From contig JBAIAC010000068.1 of assembly GCA_037349315.1 (NCBI GenBank), forward strand, positions 18,071,001 through 18,135,000: a DNA stretch of 64,000 nt, read 5' to 3'. Source of the stretch: Chelydra serpentina (taxonomy: Eukaryota > Chordata > Testudines > Chelydridae). Shown in pieces: positions 21,721-34,295 of the stretch. The first letter of the stretch is position 1; the number at the start of each line of letters is the position of its first letter. The notes beneath the pieces are model-generated. The model saw nothing but the letters and a program-made list of their open reading frames with translations, did no database searches and was not told the origin of the DNA. The position numbers were made by a program, and so were the translations under genes.

Positions 21721-22096
21721 CAGCTGCTTTTTGTTATTACTAGAAGTATAGCAATGAGTTACTGACTTAGTACCATGTGGCATTCTGATTTAAAAAGTAG
21801 CACTATACAAATTCAGTGTAGTACACATTAAATGGATTAAAAACGAGTTAAGAGATAATTCTAAGAAAAAGTAATTGGCAATGGCGAAACATCACCAAAG
21901 GTGTGTATTTCTAGCGGGATCCCACAAGAATCTATTCCTGGCCCAATGCCATTCAACATCTTTATCAATGATCTAGAATAGTGGTTCTCAAACTTTTTTT
22001 TTTCCGCGGACCACTTAAAAATTGCTGAGGGTCTCAGCGGACCACTTCATGATCTTTCCAAATGTTGTTTGTATCATTAACTAACTCTTGTAAAGC

Positions 22097-24198
22097 GTTT
22101 TTTCTTGAGGGGAAAAACAACTGAGGAGAGCTGGAAGTATTCCAAAGGGACACTATTAAGGGCCCAAAAGCAAACTATTCCGCTGGGTAGGAAAGATAGA
22201 AAATGTGGCAAAAGACCACCTTGGCTTAACCACGAGATCTTGCAAGATCTAAAAAATAAAAAGGAGTCATATACAAAATGGAAACTAGGACAAATTACAA
22301 AGGATGAATATAGGCAAACAACACGGGAATGCAGGGGCAAGATTAGAAAGGCAAAGGCACAAAATGAGCTCAAACTAGCTACAGGAATAAAAGGAAACAA
22401 GAAAACTTTTTATCAATACATTAGAAGCAAGAGGAAGACCAAGGACAGGGTAGGCCCACTACTCAGTGAGGAGGGAGAAACAGTAACACGAAACTTGGAA
22501 ATGGCAGAGATGCTTAATTACTTCTTTGTTTCGGTCTTCACCGAGAAGTCTGAAGGAATGCCTAGCATAGTGAATGCTAATGGGAAGGGGGAAGGTTTAG
22601 AAGATAAATTAAAAAAAGAACAAGTTAAAAATCACTAGATAAGTTAGATGCCTGCAAGTCACCAGGACCTGATGAAATGCATTATAGAATACTCAAGGAG
22701 CTAATAGAGGAGGTATCTGAGCCTCTAGCTATTATCTTTGGTAAATCATGGGAGACAGGAGAGATTCCAGAAGACTGGAAAAGGGCAAATATAGTGCCTA
22801 TATATAAAAAGGGAAATAAAAACAACCCAGAAAACTATAGACCAGTTAGTTTAACTTCCGTGCCAGGGAAAATAATGGAGCAAGTAATTAAGGAAATCAT
22901 CTGCAAACACTTGGAAGGTGGTAAGGTGATAGGGAATAGCCAGCATGGATTTGTAAAGAACAAATCATGTCAGACCAATCTGATAGCTTTCTTTGATAGG
23001 ATAACGAGTCTTATGGATAAGGGAGAAGTGGTGGATGTGGTATACCTAGACTTTAGTAAGGCATTTGATACCGTCTCGCATGATATTCTTATCAATAAAC
23101 TAGGGAAATACAACTTAGATGGGGCTACTATAAGGTGGGTGCACAACTGGCTGGATAACCATACTCAGAGAGTAGTTATTAATGGTTCCCAATCCTGCTG
23201 GAAAGGTATAACAAGTGGGGTTCCGCAAGGGTCTGTTTTGGGACCGGCTCTGTTCAATATCTTCATCAACGACTTGGATATTGGCATAGAAAGTACCCTT
23301 ATTAAGTTTGCAGATGATACCAAACTGGGAGGGATTGCAACTACTTTGGAGGATAGGGTCATAATTCAAAATGATCTGGACAAATTGGAGAAATGGCCAG
23401 AGGTAAACAGGGTGAAGTTTAATAAGGACAAATGCAAAGTGCTCCACTTAGGTAGGAACAATCAGTTTCACACATACAGAATGGGAGGAGACTGTCTAGG
23501 AAGGAGTATGGCAGAAAGGGATCTAGGGGTTATAGTGGACCACAAGCTAAATATGAGTCAACAGTGTGATGCTGTTGCAAAAAAAGCAAACATGATTCTG
23601 GGCTACATTAACAGGTGTGTTGTGAGCAAGACACGAGAAGTCATTCTTTCGCTCTACTCTGCACTGGTTAGGCCTCAACTGGAGTATTGTGTCCAGTTCT
23701 GGGCACCGCATTTCAAGAAAGATGTGGAGAAATTGGAGAGGGTCCAGAGAAGAGCAACAAGAATGATTAAGGGTCTACAGAACATGAGCTATGAAGGAAG
23801 GCTGAAGGAATTGGGTTTGTTTAGTTTGGAAAAGAGAAGACTGAGAGGGGACATGATAGCGGTCTTCAGGTATCTAAAAGGGTGTCATAAGGAGGAGGGA
23901 GAAAACGTGTTCATCTTAGCCTCTAAGGATAGAACAAGAAGCAATGGGCTTAAACTGCAACAAGGGAGGTTTAGGTTGGACATTAGGAACAAGTTCCTAA
24001 CTGTCAGGGTGGTTAAACACTGGAATAAACTGCACAGGGAGGTTGTGGAACCTCCATCTCTGGAGATATTTAAGAGTAGGTTAGATAAATGTCTATCAGG
24101 GATGGTCTAGACAGTATTTGGTCCTGCCATGAGGGCAAGGGGCTGGACTCGATGACCTCTCGAGGTCCCTTCCAGCCCTAGAATCTATGAATCTATGA
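22097..24198 (+). mobile_element. CR1 LINE, 5'-truncated, nearly intact reverse transcriptase
   Basis: A 2.1 kb CR1 inserted in the hAT. It keeps the linker between endonuclease and reverse transcriptase, the whole reverse transcriptase, and a 3' end CTGGACTCGATGACCTCTCG followed by the repeated ATCTATGA unit. AAAGC occurs on both sides (22092-22096, 24198-24202), a possible short target duplication; the split hAT words rejoin as TAAAGC then ACTTTGGATAAAGGCGC. The endonuclease domain is lost. Confidence 0.93.
22105..24110 (+). pseudogene. CR1 ORF2: linker and reverse transcriptase with one frameshift
   Basis: Two open pieces cover the protein. The first (22105-22638, 177 codons) holds the linker, with [19 protein letters not shown] and [20 protein letters not shown]. 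The second (22677-24110, 477 codons) holds the reverse transcriptase: [15 protein letters not shown] (residues 51-65), LDFSKAFD (124-131), [10 protein letters not shown] (181-190), the catalytic FADD (211-214), then [15 protein letters not shown] and [12 protein letters not shown]. The frames differ by one step; reading across 22620-22640, the break fits loss of a single A in the run GTTAAAAATCAC, after which the sense continues KLDACKSPGPDE before the listed start. The reverse transcriptase motifs are all intact, so this is a recently dead or merely truncated copy. It encodes the enzyme type that also mobilises CR1-tailed SINEs. Confidence 0.9.
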
Positions 24199-25254
24199 AA
24201 GCACTTTGGATAAAGGCGCTATATAAAAAAATTAATAAACATTTTTTGTTCTACAAATAAAAGCACACAACTCATATTTTAATATCAATAGTCTTACCTT
24301 TCTAATACGATGGATGTGCCCTCTCTCCCCTGCTGCGGCAGCCCCCGAGCTGAGGCTGGGATGAAGGGGGGTCTCTCCCACTCTCCCCCACCACAGCAGG
24401 CACAGAGCTGAGCCTGGGAAGGAGGCAGTCTCTCCCCGGCAGCCACAGCCCTGAAGCTGGAGAAAGTTGCCTCGTTCGCTGGCCACCGCAGCCCTGCACA
24501 TCCCAAATTCCCCACACCCCCTCTTCTCAATGCACTGCCCCACCCACCTACCCTCTAGTCCCCACAAGGCCACCACCTCACTTTACATGTGCATCTTCGC
24601 CGGGGTTCACCCACCTACTTAGTGGAGCCATGTCTGCATGGCTCCACTAATTAGGTGGGTGGCCCTTCATTCTTGTGTGCTACTGCCCAGGCGTGCACCT
24701 TGGAGGGAACTATCTGTGAACCACCTCAATGGAGCTTGCGGACCACTGGTGGTCTGTGGACCACAGTTTGAGAACCTCTGATCTAGAAGAAAATATAAAA
24801 GTATGGATGGTAAATTTGTAGCTGACACAAAGATTGGTGGAATGGTAAATAATGATGGGGACAGGTCAATTATACAGAGTGCTTGGTAATTTGGCCTCAT
24901 TTGAACAATACACATCTTAATATAGCCTATGCAAGGTCATACGCTTAGTAACAAACAATATAGGTCACACTTACAGTATGGGGGACTGTATCCTGAAAAA
25001 CAGTAAGTCCAAAAAGTCCTTAGGAGTCATGGTGGATAACCAACTGAAAATGAGTTCCCAGTATGGTGGCGTGGCTAAGAGAGAAAACATGATGCTTCGG
25101 TGTATAAACAGGGGAATATTGTGTCGGAGTAGGGAGCCAGTATTACCTCTGCATATTGCACCAGTGAGACCATTTCTGGGATAATATGTCCACATCTGCT
25201 GTCTACAGGTCAAAGAGTTTGTTGAAAAACTGGAAAAGGTTGAGAAAAGAGAGG

Positions 25255-25805
25255 CTCCAGCTGGGGGTGTGGGGGTCTGGGGCGGGGCTGGGAATGAGAG
25301 GTTTGGGGTGCAGGAGAGTGCTCTGGCTGGTACTGAGAGGTTTGGAGGGTGGGAGATGGATCAAGGCTGGGGCAGGGAATTGGGGCACAGGGGAGGCTTA
25401 GGGGGGCAGGCTCCAGGTGGCACTTACCTCAAGCAGCTCCTAGAAGAAGCACCATGTTCCCCCCTCCAGCTCCTACATGGAGGCACAGCCAGGCGGCTCT
25501 GCGCGTTGCCCCGTCCACAGGCGCTACTCCTGCAACTCCCATTGGCTGCGGTCCCTGGCCAATGGGAGCTGCAGGGGCGGTGCTTGGGGTGGAGGCAGCA
25601 TGCAGAGCCCCCTGGCTGCTCCTACATCTAGAAGCCAGAGACGGGACATGCTGACTGCCTCCTGGGAGCTGCGGGGTGTGGAGGCTAGCAGGAAGCCTGC
25701 CAGCCCCACTGCGCGGCGCCATCAACTGGACAGTCAACACTGACCAGAGCCGCCAGGATCCCTTTTCGACCAGGCGTTCCAGTCAAAACCAGACTGATCA
25801 CCCTA
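25255..25805. mobile_element. GC-rich insertion, unclassified
   Basis: This block interrupts the old LINE. It is GC-rich, repeats CTCCCATTGGC and GCCAATGGGAGC as an inverted pair (25538-25575), and ends CCAGTCAAAACCAGACTGATCACCCTAA, a 3' end I have met in turtle repeats. AAGGTTGA before and AAGGTTAA after could be a worn target duplication, but then the left end is unlike the right. I cannot assign a class. Confidence 0.45.
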
Positions 25806-26424
25806 AGGTTAACAAGTGACTTGATCACACTTCATAAGTACCTACTTTGGGGGGAGGATTTCTGGTAGTAAAGGGATCTTTACTCTAGCAGACAAAAACA
25901 TAAGGTGAAGCTAGACTGCTTCAGACCAGAAATAAGGTGCACATGTTTATGAGTCAGTGCAATTAACCACTGGAAAAACTTAACAAGAGAAATGTTATCT
26001 TTTCCATCACTTAAAGTGTTTAAAACAAGACTGGATCTCTTTCTAAGAAGTGCTATAGCTAAAACAGAAGATCTGCTCTTGCCCACATGCTGAGGGTGTA
26101 ACTAATCACCAAATTTGGGGCAGGGAAGGAATTTTTCCACAGGTCAAATTGGAAGAAATTGGGGAGGGGGATTCGCCTTCCTTTCCAGCGTGGGACATGG
26201 GTCACATGCTAGTTTGAATTAGAGTAAATGGTGGATTCTCTGTAACTTGAAATCTTTATATCAAGACTTGAGAACATCAGTAACTCAGCCAAGAGGTCAT
26301 GGGCTTGCTACAGGAGTGAGTGGGTGGGTGAGAGAGATTCTATGGCCTGCAGTATGCAGGAGATCAGACTAGATGATCCTGATAGTCCCTTCTGGCCTTA
26401 AAGTCTAAGAGTTTATGATGCAAG

Positions 26425-26640
26425 AGTTACTTGGTGGAGTCCGGTGGTACCTTAAAGACTAAGGAATTTATTTGGGCATAAGCTTTCATGGGTAAAAAAC
26501 CCACTCCTTCAGATGAATGGAGTGCACGAAAGCTTATGCCCAAATAAATGTGTTAGTCTTTAAGGTGCCACCGCACTCCTCATTGTTTTTGTGGATACAG
26601 ACTAACACGGCTACCCCTCTGATACTTGAGCTACTTGGTG
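26425..26640. mobile_element. Penelope-type tail inserted as a fold-back, 12-bp target duplication
   Basis: The 192-bp insert (26437-26628) has a left arm in minus orientation (26437-26513) and a right arm in plus orientation (26516-26628). Both arms contain the tail words GAAAGCTTATGCCCAAATAA and TTAGTCTTTAAGG. The right end runs on through GGATACAGACTAACACGG to CTCTGATACTTG. Flanks AGTTACTTGGTG (26425-26436) and AGCTACTTGGTG (26629-26640) match at 11 of 12 bases. So the inverted structure arrived as one insertion. It sits inside a LINE 3' tail. Confidence 0.85.
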
Positions 26641-26725
26641 AAATTCTATATCATGTGTTATTCCAGAGGTAAGACTAGAAGATCATCATCATCATCATCC
26701 CTTTTAGCCTTAAAAATATATGAAT
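26637..26725 (+). mobile_element. CR1-lineage LINE 3' tail fragment
   Basis: GTGAAATTCTATATCATGTG, then AGGTAAGACTAGAAGATCAT and CTTTTAGCCTTAAAAATATATGA follow the tail of the old LINE family. A six-unit ATC repeat has grown inside it (about 26683-26699). Confidence 0.65.
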
Positions 26726-27966
26726 ATATTAATCCATAAAGAAAATGCAATACTCAGTGCATAATTCTTGTGTCCGTTCAATGAAAGATTTTCATAGAAC
26801 AATTTATTAAGGTTTCTCCAAAGCTCATTGAAGTCAGTGAGAATATTTACATTCAACTGTATTGAGACCTTATTTTCTGTAACAATCACCATTGCTTGAG
26901 CTCCGTTTTCATATTGCCTTTTAATGCAAAGATTCTCCTTGGCATTCCCATAATGTTCTCATTTCCTTCAGGTGCGCAGATTGATGACAGAGCCATGCTG
27001 AAATAAGAGCTAAATGAGGTGAAAATATATCCCATAAAATCTCCCATTAAAGAGTTTAAAGAGAGCCTTCCTACTGCTCTGACTCAGATAGCCCTATTTT
27101 ATTCCTTCCAGGAAACAGAAAACCATTAATCCAGTAAGAATGCAGCTAGAATCAAAGAGCAAGAGGTGGCATTAGGTTGCAAGAAGAGGAAAAAAAGAAG
27201 AATTTTACAGCACACTTGGAACGAATGGGATATCATTATAGCCACGGCATAGCTCCAGAAGCCTCAGACAGAGAGCAGAGCGGATGTGGGAGAACAATAC
27301 GATAAACTGGCAATCTATGAAAAAATCCATGATCAAATAGCACTGGGTTACCGTTATGTAACGGACCATTGAGTGCCTAATGACCCAGCCTCCATTAGGA
27401 AATATATGCATAAAATGAAGAAGTACATGAACTGCTTATATTCAGCCATAATTAATTAAGAAGATTGAGAGACAGAATCAGTTTGAGAACAGCTCACTCT
27501 CAACCAAAGACTCCGTCTCATCTGTAAATCAGATATAATCTATCCCCCAACTCCATCTCATGTTATTTATTTTACTTTAAAAAAAAACAGATCCTGTTCG
27601 GAATAGCATCCCAGATTATGGGGAAGAGATGGTTTGTGTCAGGTACAGTGTGTGAATTCCACATGCATATCTTAGACTACGTGAGTGGTCATATGGTTCT
27701 CTGTTCATGCTTGTTTAGCTTCAGTTTCAGTGCCGTGTATCTGGTTGATTTTTTTTATTGCTGCGTTAATGCAAATGTAGCAGGTCGCATTCTGCTCTCA
27801 TTTACCCTGTGCAATGCTACTAAGGTCAATACAGGATAGAGAAGGGTAAATGAGGGCACAATTTTGCCCTGTGTCTATGTTTTACGGCATCCGCACAATA
27901 AGGTGTAATATACACTTGTTGAATTTGCTATATTTTCAGATATACATGCATATCACAATATAACCA
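26726..27966. other. No gene; unique, possibly conserved non-coding
   Basis: No transposon signature. The part 26900-27480 is balanced in composition and includes homeodomain-type words such as CCATAATTAATTAAG. It might be conserved non-coding DNA; this is only an impression from composition and absence of repeats. Confidence 0.35.
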
Positions 27967-28076
27967 TTCTGGGACAAATCCTGAAAGGTACTGAGCCACT
28001 GACAACTCCCTCTCAAGTCAATAGAATGGGGAATGCACAACAGGAGCTCAGCGCATCTCAGCATTTGGGCCGGTGT
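27967..28076. mobile_element. Palindromic MITE
   Basis: Left GACAAATCCTGAAAGGTACTGAG and right CTCAGCGCATCTCAGCATTTGGGCC are worn mirror arms around a centre AAGTCAATAGAATGGGGA. Confidence 0.5.
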
Positions 28077-31000
28077 CATTTTTCATGTGGTGTTGTCTAA
28101 TGAGAGTTTTTCTTTGCACTTAATCTGTTTTGTGATTTTCTTATATTCACTGATGTTGCTAACACAAAGAGACAAATACACAGAGTTCATTTAGCATACA
28201 GAGACACTCACATTCAAGTAGCTATTGCCTGGCTTGGAAGCCAATAGCAATACAGGATCAAGGGGGAATATCGTTCCCCACTTATTGACCTGAAGTTGGA
28301 GCTTAAGGGGAACATTACCTAACGAAAAGAACGTGAGCTGTCATGATGGGCGGGGCCTGTAAAACGGCATTTTCCTTCCACACCCTGTGATCACACCACT
28401 ATGCCTGGAATCAGCCTTCGGATTTGGGGGAGAGTCTTCAAAATGATTCTTTGCTTCCTCCTAAATTTAAATTTTCAGACAGCCATCAGCCATGTCTGCT
28501 ACAAGTGTACAGCCAAGATGCTCATGCTGGGATCCCTGCATAGTTGTTGACACTTACTTCTAAATGTCAAGGGGCAAGTCTCCAGGTCCCAGATAATAAG
28601 CCCATCGAAGTCAATGGGAGTCTTCTATTGGTTTTGGATCAGGCCCGCTATGAGCTGTTAGGGGTGAGGTGGGAAGGGAAGGGTGGCTGCTGGGTCCCCA
28701 TCCACCAAATGTTAGATTTTCTCCGTCTTCCTCTGCAGTTATTTAACTACAGAATCCAGCAACACAAACACCATAATAAGGGATCAAGAACCCAGCCCTT
28801 TGCCTCAGATGTACAGAAATACAGGAAACTACAACCAAATAAAGGAGCATATGTTAAATAGAAATCACCAATCCCCTTAAAAGTTCTGCATGTCTTTTCT
28901 TGTTTATTCACTTCCTCCCATTCTTTATCCCCTTTCCTCTCCTTCCCTTCTCTGACAACAGTGTATATACCTAAGCACCACTTTGGTTCCCCTTAAACCT
29001 TATTTTGACCCCTTGGCCTGGCTCTTGTTTTGGGTATGTTGCATCAGAATAAACCTACTCACAGGAGTAAAGCAAGCAGCTTTTGGGCCAGAAGGCTGCA
29101 GCAGGTGATATTAGGAAATTGAGCCCAGTTGCCCTTCACAGAAAATGTTGCCCCACCATGAGGCCAGACTGCAGTCCCAATGTAGGTATGCCTGGCATGC
29201 AGAGAGGTGGTAAGGTGCCTTTTCTCCACTTTAAGCCCCACCATCACTGCCATGCAAGGGCTACAAGTGCAGTCCCTTCTGCATGCAGGCACTGCTCAGT
29301 GCTTGCTCTCAGGGTCCTGCCTCCCTGCCACTCTCAATGGCCAGAGTTGCTGCCTGGCCATGGACGGGAACATGTGCATCCTCCTTGCAGGAGTGTAACA
29401 TTAAGAGTGCTCCCTCTGCATGCCACACACACTGGGAGGCATTGCTTCTCCCTAAGGTCCTAATGTTTCCTAGTGACCTTGCGCCTGCCCCTGACATAGG
29501 GCTGTGGCCTAAAACCACAATAGAGCCCATAGGAACTTGGTGTATAAAAGGCTTCCGTTTCATAGAATTCATTCTCTGCTTTAAATACGTGTTTGCAGAG
29601 CAACTCCATTGTGAATTTTTTTCCCCTGTCTTAATTCCAGGGTTGATAAAAGGAACTTCAACCCCACCCATCACCCCCTTCCCACTCAAATCAACTGCCC
29701 TGGTTTGGACCAAGCTGCGCTTTGGCAGCAGAAAGGCTCTCATCTCCAAACAGATGAAAACACCCAGTTCAGTAAATCTGACATGTCGCCCAATGTTGTA
29801 CTGTGGGAACAAAGGGATTGACAGAGGGTTACTCTGTGCTGAGGATTCTCTGGTGTGATTGTTCTCGGTCTAACTTTAGAGTGACAATATCGTCTAATTA
29901 AAGCTAGAGTGATCTGTGCTGAGGGTGCGTTTCTACTTACCAGTAGGCTTGCATGGGTCTTTGGGGATTCTAGGTGTGTCCATTGGGTGCACTGTAGACC
30001 GAGCTTCAAACATATTAATTACTCATTTGGGTGCTAGCATCTACTGTAGGTGGATTTTAATTCCCTAGATATCTTAGCTGTGATTTTGCAGGGTGGGGAA
30101 CTACATATTGATCTTTTCTCCAACATCCGGAACCTATGCATGGACTCTTCTCTGTCCTCACTGCACACCCTCCCTGGATCCAAGAGATGAGGTGCAACAC
30201 TTTGAAGATATTATCCTGAGGTACAGAAGCCAAATCCCCTTTTCTTGCCACTGATTCCACCCTTGTACTCAGCAGCTCCTTCCCATCCTGTGTCTCAGGA
30301 AGATGCTATGGTTTCTCCATCATCCTTGGCTGCCACATCATCCCACTACACAAACTTGTGACATTGCCAGGGATAGCTGCAGCCAAATGATGGGAACGCA
30401 GTTTCCTGCCACAAGAAACGGAGCTGCAGCAGCAGATGTTTAATGAGTACCCTTTCCCTAAGATTTGTGCTGACTAGGGATGTGTAATCAGTTTGCATCA
30501 AAAAAAAAAAAAAAAGACTGGCCTGAACTTGTACTCAAAAGTCAAACTAACTGACCTAGAGATTGGTTTGAGAAACTCTGAATTTTGCACTGAGATCAGA
30601 GGTTTTGGACACTGAAAGATTAATAAGCACTACTCTGATAACAACATTAGAGCACAATGCACGAGCCCTTTCATGGAGTGCCTTAAAAATAATGCTAAGT
30701 TATCACAGCACAACAGAAGCACAGGGAATATACTACTAGCATATAATAAACAGGACTCAATTCATGGCAAAGTTTGCTGGCAGCGGTAATCCCACCTGTA
30801 GTAGGGGCACAGTGATGCAAACTATCCACAAACCCTGCTTTGCCAAATTAAGGCATAAAAATATTTGCATAAATTCTCCAGATTTCTGAACCTCCTGTTT
30901 GAAAAATTATTACACAGACAGATATTTCTCAAACTGTTTGTAGCAAGAATTCCGTCAATTCATCTGGAATTGGCTCATCAAGTTGTGTGACTGGTCCCCT

Positions 31001-33109
31001 GAGTTACGTGATATTTTTTCTGTTATTTGATTTGATAACTTAAGCTTTTTAAAGTTCAGCCTCTAACTAGATTTGCTTGTACCCAGAATGAATTTTATTA
31101 TGTGCCAAAAGCTCATCCAATTCCCCGATTACACCTCAGTTTGGGCCCAAATGTTGCAGTTCAGGAAACATTCATACAAGCAAAAACATTCATTCAGGAA
31201 AAGCAAACAACAAAGGGAATATAAACAGACCAGATCTGTTGCTAATTCAGCAAGCTGTTTGGGGACCGGTTTTTACATTATTCCACCAGCTCTCAGATGT
31301 ACAATAATATGACATCACCTGAATCCTGCTACTATCTTAGGGACTGAACCATAACCCATTGAAGACAATGGGATTCTTTCTATTGACTTAGTGCACTTTA
31401 AATCAAGCTCTTAGTTCAAATTGTTGAATTTTTGATTTTATAACCCTTCTTTGTAGAACACAAAGGATTCCTACCCTGAATTTTACTGAGCGGTGATATA
31501 GGGTGGGAATCAATCCCGTTAGGCACTCATCTGTTCTATCAGCTATTCTTCATATTGTATCACTCTTCAGAGACTGATTCTTCACTATGATGCGCCTTTT
31601 GCAGCCATCCACACGTGTGCAAAGTAGATGTCAAATGTTACCAAATCATAATGCCAGCATTTCCCCATGCACACTTTGGACCTGAACCACCATGCAAATA
31701 ATTAAGGCACTTGCCTCACTTTAGATTGATTGATAAAATGGAATCAAACAAGATGATTTTTGATCCCCTCTGATATTTGAATGCTTCGTGTTATGACAGG
31801 GTGTTAGATAACATATCAGGTAATGTGTCATGTCAGACTGTTTGATGCCATTTAATGCAATACATTCTGGCACGCCATGATGTGATGACACAAATGACAG
31901 AGAAGCCAAACTGGCAGTACCAATTACCCACTCTTAACCCTTAGTAAGTGGGGGGAAAAAAGCCAGATTCTGGTTGTCCCATGATCTGCTTAGTCCCTAA
32001 GTTTAAAAATTAAGAAAGTTTGTGCTGGGTGTTCTTCAGTCCTAAGTCATTATGAAATGTTGAGATGGCCAAAGTATCTATCATCTGAACTTCATCAAAG
32101 ATCCAAGAGAAGAATCTGAGAAATTGTCTGAAAAATGTAAATCATTGTTCCCAGAGTGTCAAACGGAGCTGATATTCTGTGCCTAATAAGCTGCAAAGCC
32201 ACAGGTATATGGAACCATAGGAAAGAAGAGGCAGGAGAGATCAGCTGGAAGTATCTAGTACAATGGGGCCCTTGTCCACTTGTGGTGAGCCAAATAGAAG
32301 ACCTGTACACAAAGGCCATGCATAACCAATGCAGGTTTGTGAGTATTGGAGCAAGGTGAAAAGTAACAAGCAGGACAATGAAGTAACTTAACCCTGCCTT
32401 AATGAAAGTGCTGCTGTCTGCTGCCAATTTAGTCCTGCCTTGTAGTAGGAATAAGGTCTAAAAAAAGAGGAATTAAGGGTCTGAGCTAAGGGTCTCCCTA
32501 ACTTGATGAAGACCATACCTGAGACCAATTAGACAGCAAAAGTCACTACCATGACACCACACTCCCTGCTCCTTTCCAGAACCACCCTCAGACTTAAATT
32601 TACAACTCCTCATAACATTCTTAGCAGAGATCATCTCCACCCACATCATTTGGATCTTGTATCCCAATTTCAAACACCTTGCCATTGGGGTGAGTTCAGA
32701 GCCAGGATTCTGAGTCAAATTTTTCTCTATCTAAATCTAACATATGCTGTGTCCTCTTTTACCAACTACACTGCATTAGGCAGTACCCTTGAAAAATCCA
32801 CATGTTGGTAAGAATGGAATGTCAGAGGTTGCTTCGCTTCTTTCCTCACTTTTCTTCCTTCTCCATTCTTTGCTTCCTCCATTAATCCTGCCTTACAGAC
32901 ACCTCATTTTTGTACCTTGACTCTGTTACACTTTGCTGAGTTTTGAGATTGCACCCATAGCGGTAAGTAGGTGACACAGTGGGCAGTACTGGTAGGAAAC
33001 AAAGAGAACTAAAGAACCAAGACAGGTAGCAATGATGATTAGGATTATTATCAGTGATTTGTATTCCTGTACTACTTAGTAGCCCAACCAGGGCTGGCAC
33101 TAGTGATGG
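28077..33109. other. No gene; unique with minor relics
   Basis: Five kilobases without a bounded element. Short MITE-centre phrases occur at 28595-28655 (CGAAGTCAATGGGAGTC) and 31350-31415. An A-run of 17 lies at about 30500-30516. Overlapping frames on both strands at 29283-29858 (191 codons, plus) and 29309-29812 (167 codons, minus) show no known domain. I support no exon. Confidence 0.4.
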
Positions 33110-33300
33110 TTAGAAAATGGGTTTATTTTTTGTGGAAAAATTTCAACAAACAAAAAAATGTTTTCCATGGAAATTTTTGACTTTTAGTCAAACAACTGAA
33201 AAGTTTTGAGCTGAAAACTTTCAGTTTTGCATTTGGGTTTGTTGATAAAAGCTGAACATTTCCTCAGAAAGCCACACTTTTTGTGAAAAGCTTTTATCCT
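33110..33300. mobile_element. AT-rich palindromic MITE relic
   Basis: AAAAATTTCAACAAAC, TTCCATGGAAATTTTTGAC and AAAAGTTTTGAGCTGAAAAC form repeated small inverted pairs of the AAATTTTT type. The overall look matches a dispersed AT-rich MITE group; the similar block at 55930-56100 supports this. Ends are not definable. Confidence 0.45.
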
Positions 33301-34295
33301 GCTACATGTGCACAGCTTAGCTCTCAGTATCACACCCGCATTGAGGCAAACAATATAGCTCAGTGTGTGAAAAAGATTTTAGACCTCAGATTGTAATATT
33401 GGCCTGACTTTGTCTTGGTTTGTTCCCACACAATCTTGCAGAACTCTGGAAATAAACTGTGTAATGGTATATTTTCGTTAATCATCTCCACTGCTGTAGA
33501 AACATTACACTATCTGCAGAAAATGTTTAGCTTACAGTGTGAGAAAGCGAGAGAGAAAATCTCTAAAGTGTCTGCCATTAAAAATGGCAATGAGCATATC
33601 TAGTTATATCATTTAACAGCTGGCAACTATGAATATGATATGGCAGATCACAGCTAGGCTAGACTTACAAAGTCCATTTTGTTCAGAGCTGAGCAAAATT
33701 GCAGAGATTCCTTGTGAGAAAGGCTGAGGGAAACACAAAGTTAGCCAAAGATGTGTTTTCTTCTGTTGGGATATACATTGCAATTAGTATCTTTATTTCA
33801 TTTTGACATATTCTTCCATGAGTTTCTTTGGTGGAGAGAAAGAACTAGTCAGTCTCCAACAGAGCTGGGGACTGAACAAATTTCAGAAGAACACCATGTA
33901 ATCGCATAAAGAAAAGTGCTGAAATGATGCAATCAAATTCCAACATGATGGGATTAAAAAAAAGACATCTGAGAACCATTGTACCAAGTCAACAGGGCAA
34001 CTGGAGGATTTAGGATAAAATCTCTGTGACTGGGATTTTAAAAGATGGTTGTGAGCAAAAATATATACATCAAATATTTTCAGTACAGAAGAGGATGTGG
34101 ACCAGACACGTGATTCTTGGACAGAGCTAGTGACACAGCTCAAAGCTTCAGGATTCTTCTGCCCAAGAAATGACAATATCTTCACAAACCATCATGAGCC
34201 ATGCAGTGATAGCACAAATCCTACATACTGGCAAAGCACATGGAGTGCTACACTGTGGTTCATGGCTACACTAATATTTAACTGGGAAGTGTGAC
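33301..34295. other. No gene; nothing recognised
   Basis: Unique sequence. A 100-codon minus-strand frame (33883-34185) has no recognisable feature. Confidence 0.4.

Larger units (their letters stand above)
21979..24780. mobile_element. Non-autonomous hAT element carrying a nested CR1
   Basis: Left end TAGTGGTTCTCAAACTTT and right end, as reverse complement, CAGAGGTTCTCAAACTGT form an inverted repeat. Both flanks are ATCTAGAA (21971-21978 and 24781-24788), an exact 8-bp duplication. Without the CR1 the element is about 700 bp: 21979-22096 and about 24199-24780, the latter C-rich with the hairpin CCACCTACTTAGTGGAGCCA against TGGCTCCACTAATTAGGTGG. It has no transposase. Confidence 0.93.
21826..26420 (+). 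mobile_element. Old CR1-lineage LINE, split by two insertions
   Basis: Three collinear pieces belong to one decayed LINE. Piece one (21826-21978) encodes [21 protein letters not shown]. Piece two (24789-25254) encodes DTKIGGMVNND, then SKKSLGVMVDNQLKMSSQY and VEKLEKVEKR. Piece three (25806-26420) encodes the last residues and the tail GATCAGACTAGATGATCCTG with CCCTTCTGGCCTTAAAGTC. A hAT with a nested CR1 separates pieces one and two; a GC-rich block separates two and three. Many stops and frameshifts mark it as much older than the CR1 inside. Confidence 0.8.

Noticed and set aside
26726..27480. Exons of a host gene
   Set aside because: No open frame of useful length is flanked by splice-site patterns; sequence conservation cannot be judged from one genome.
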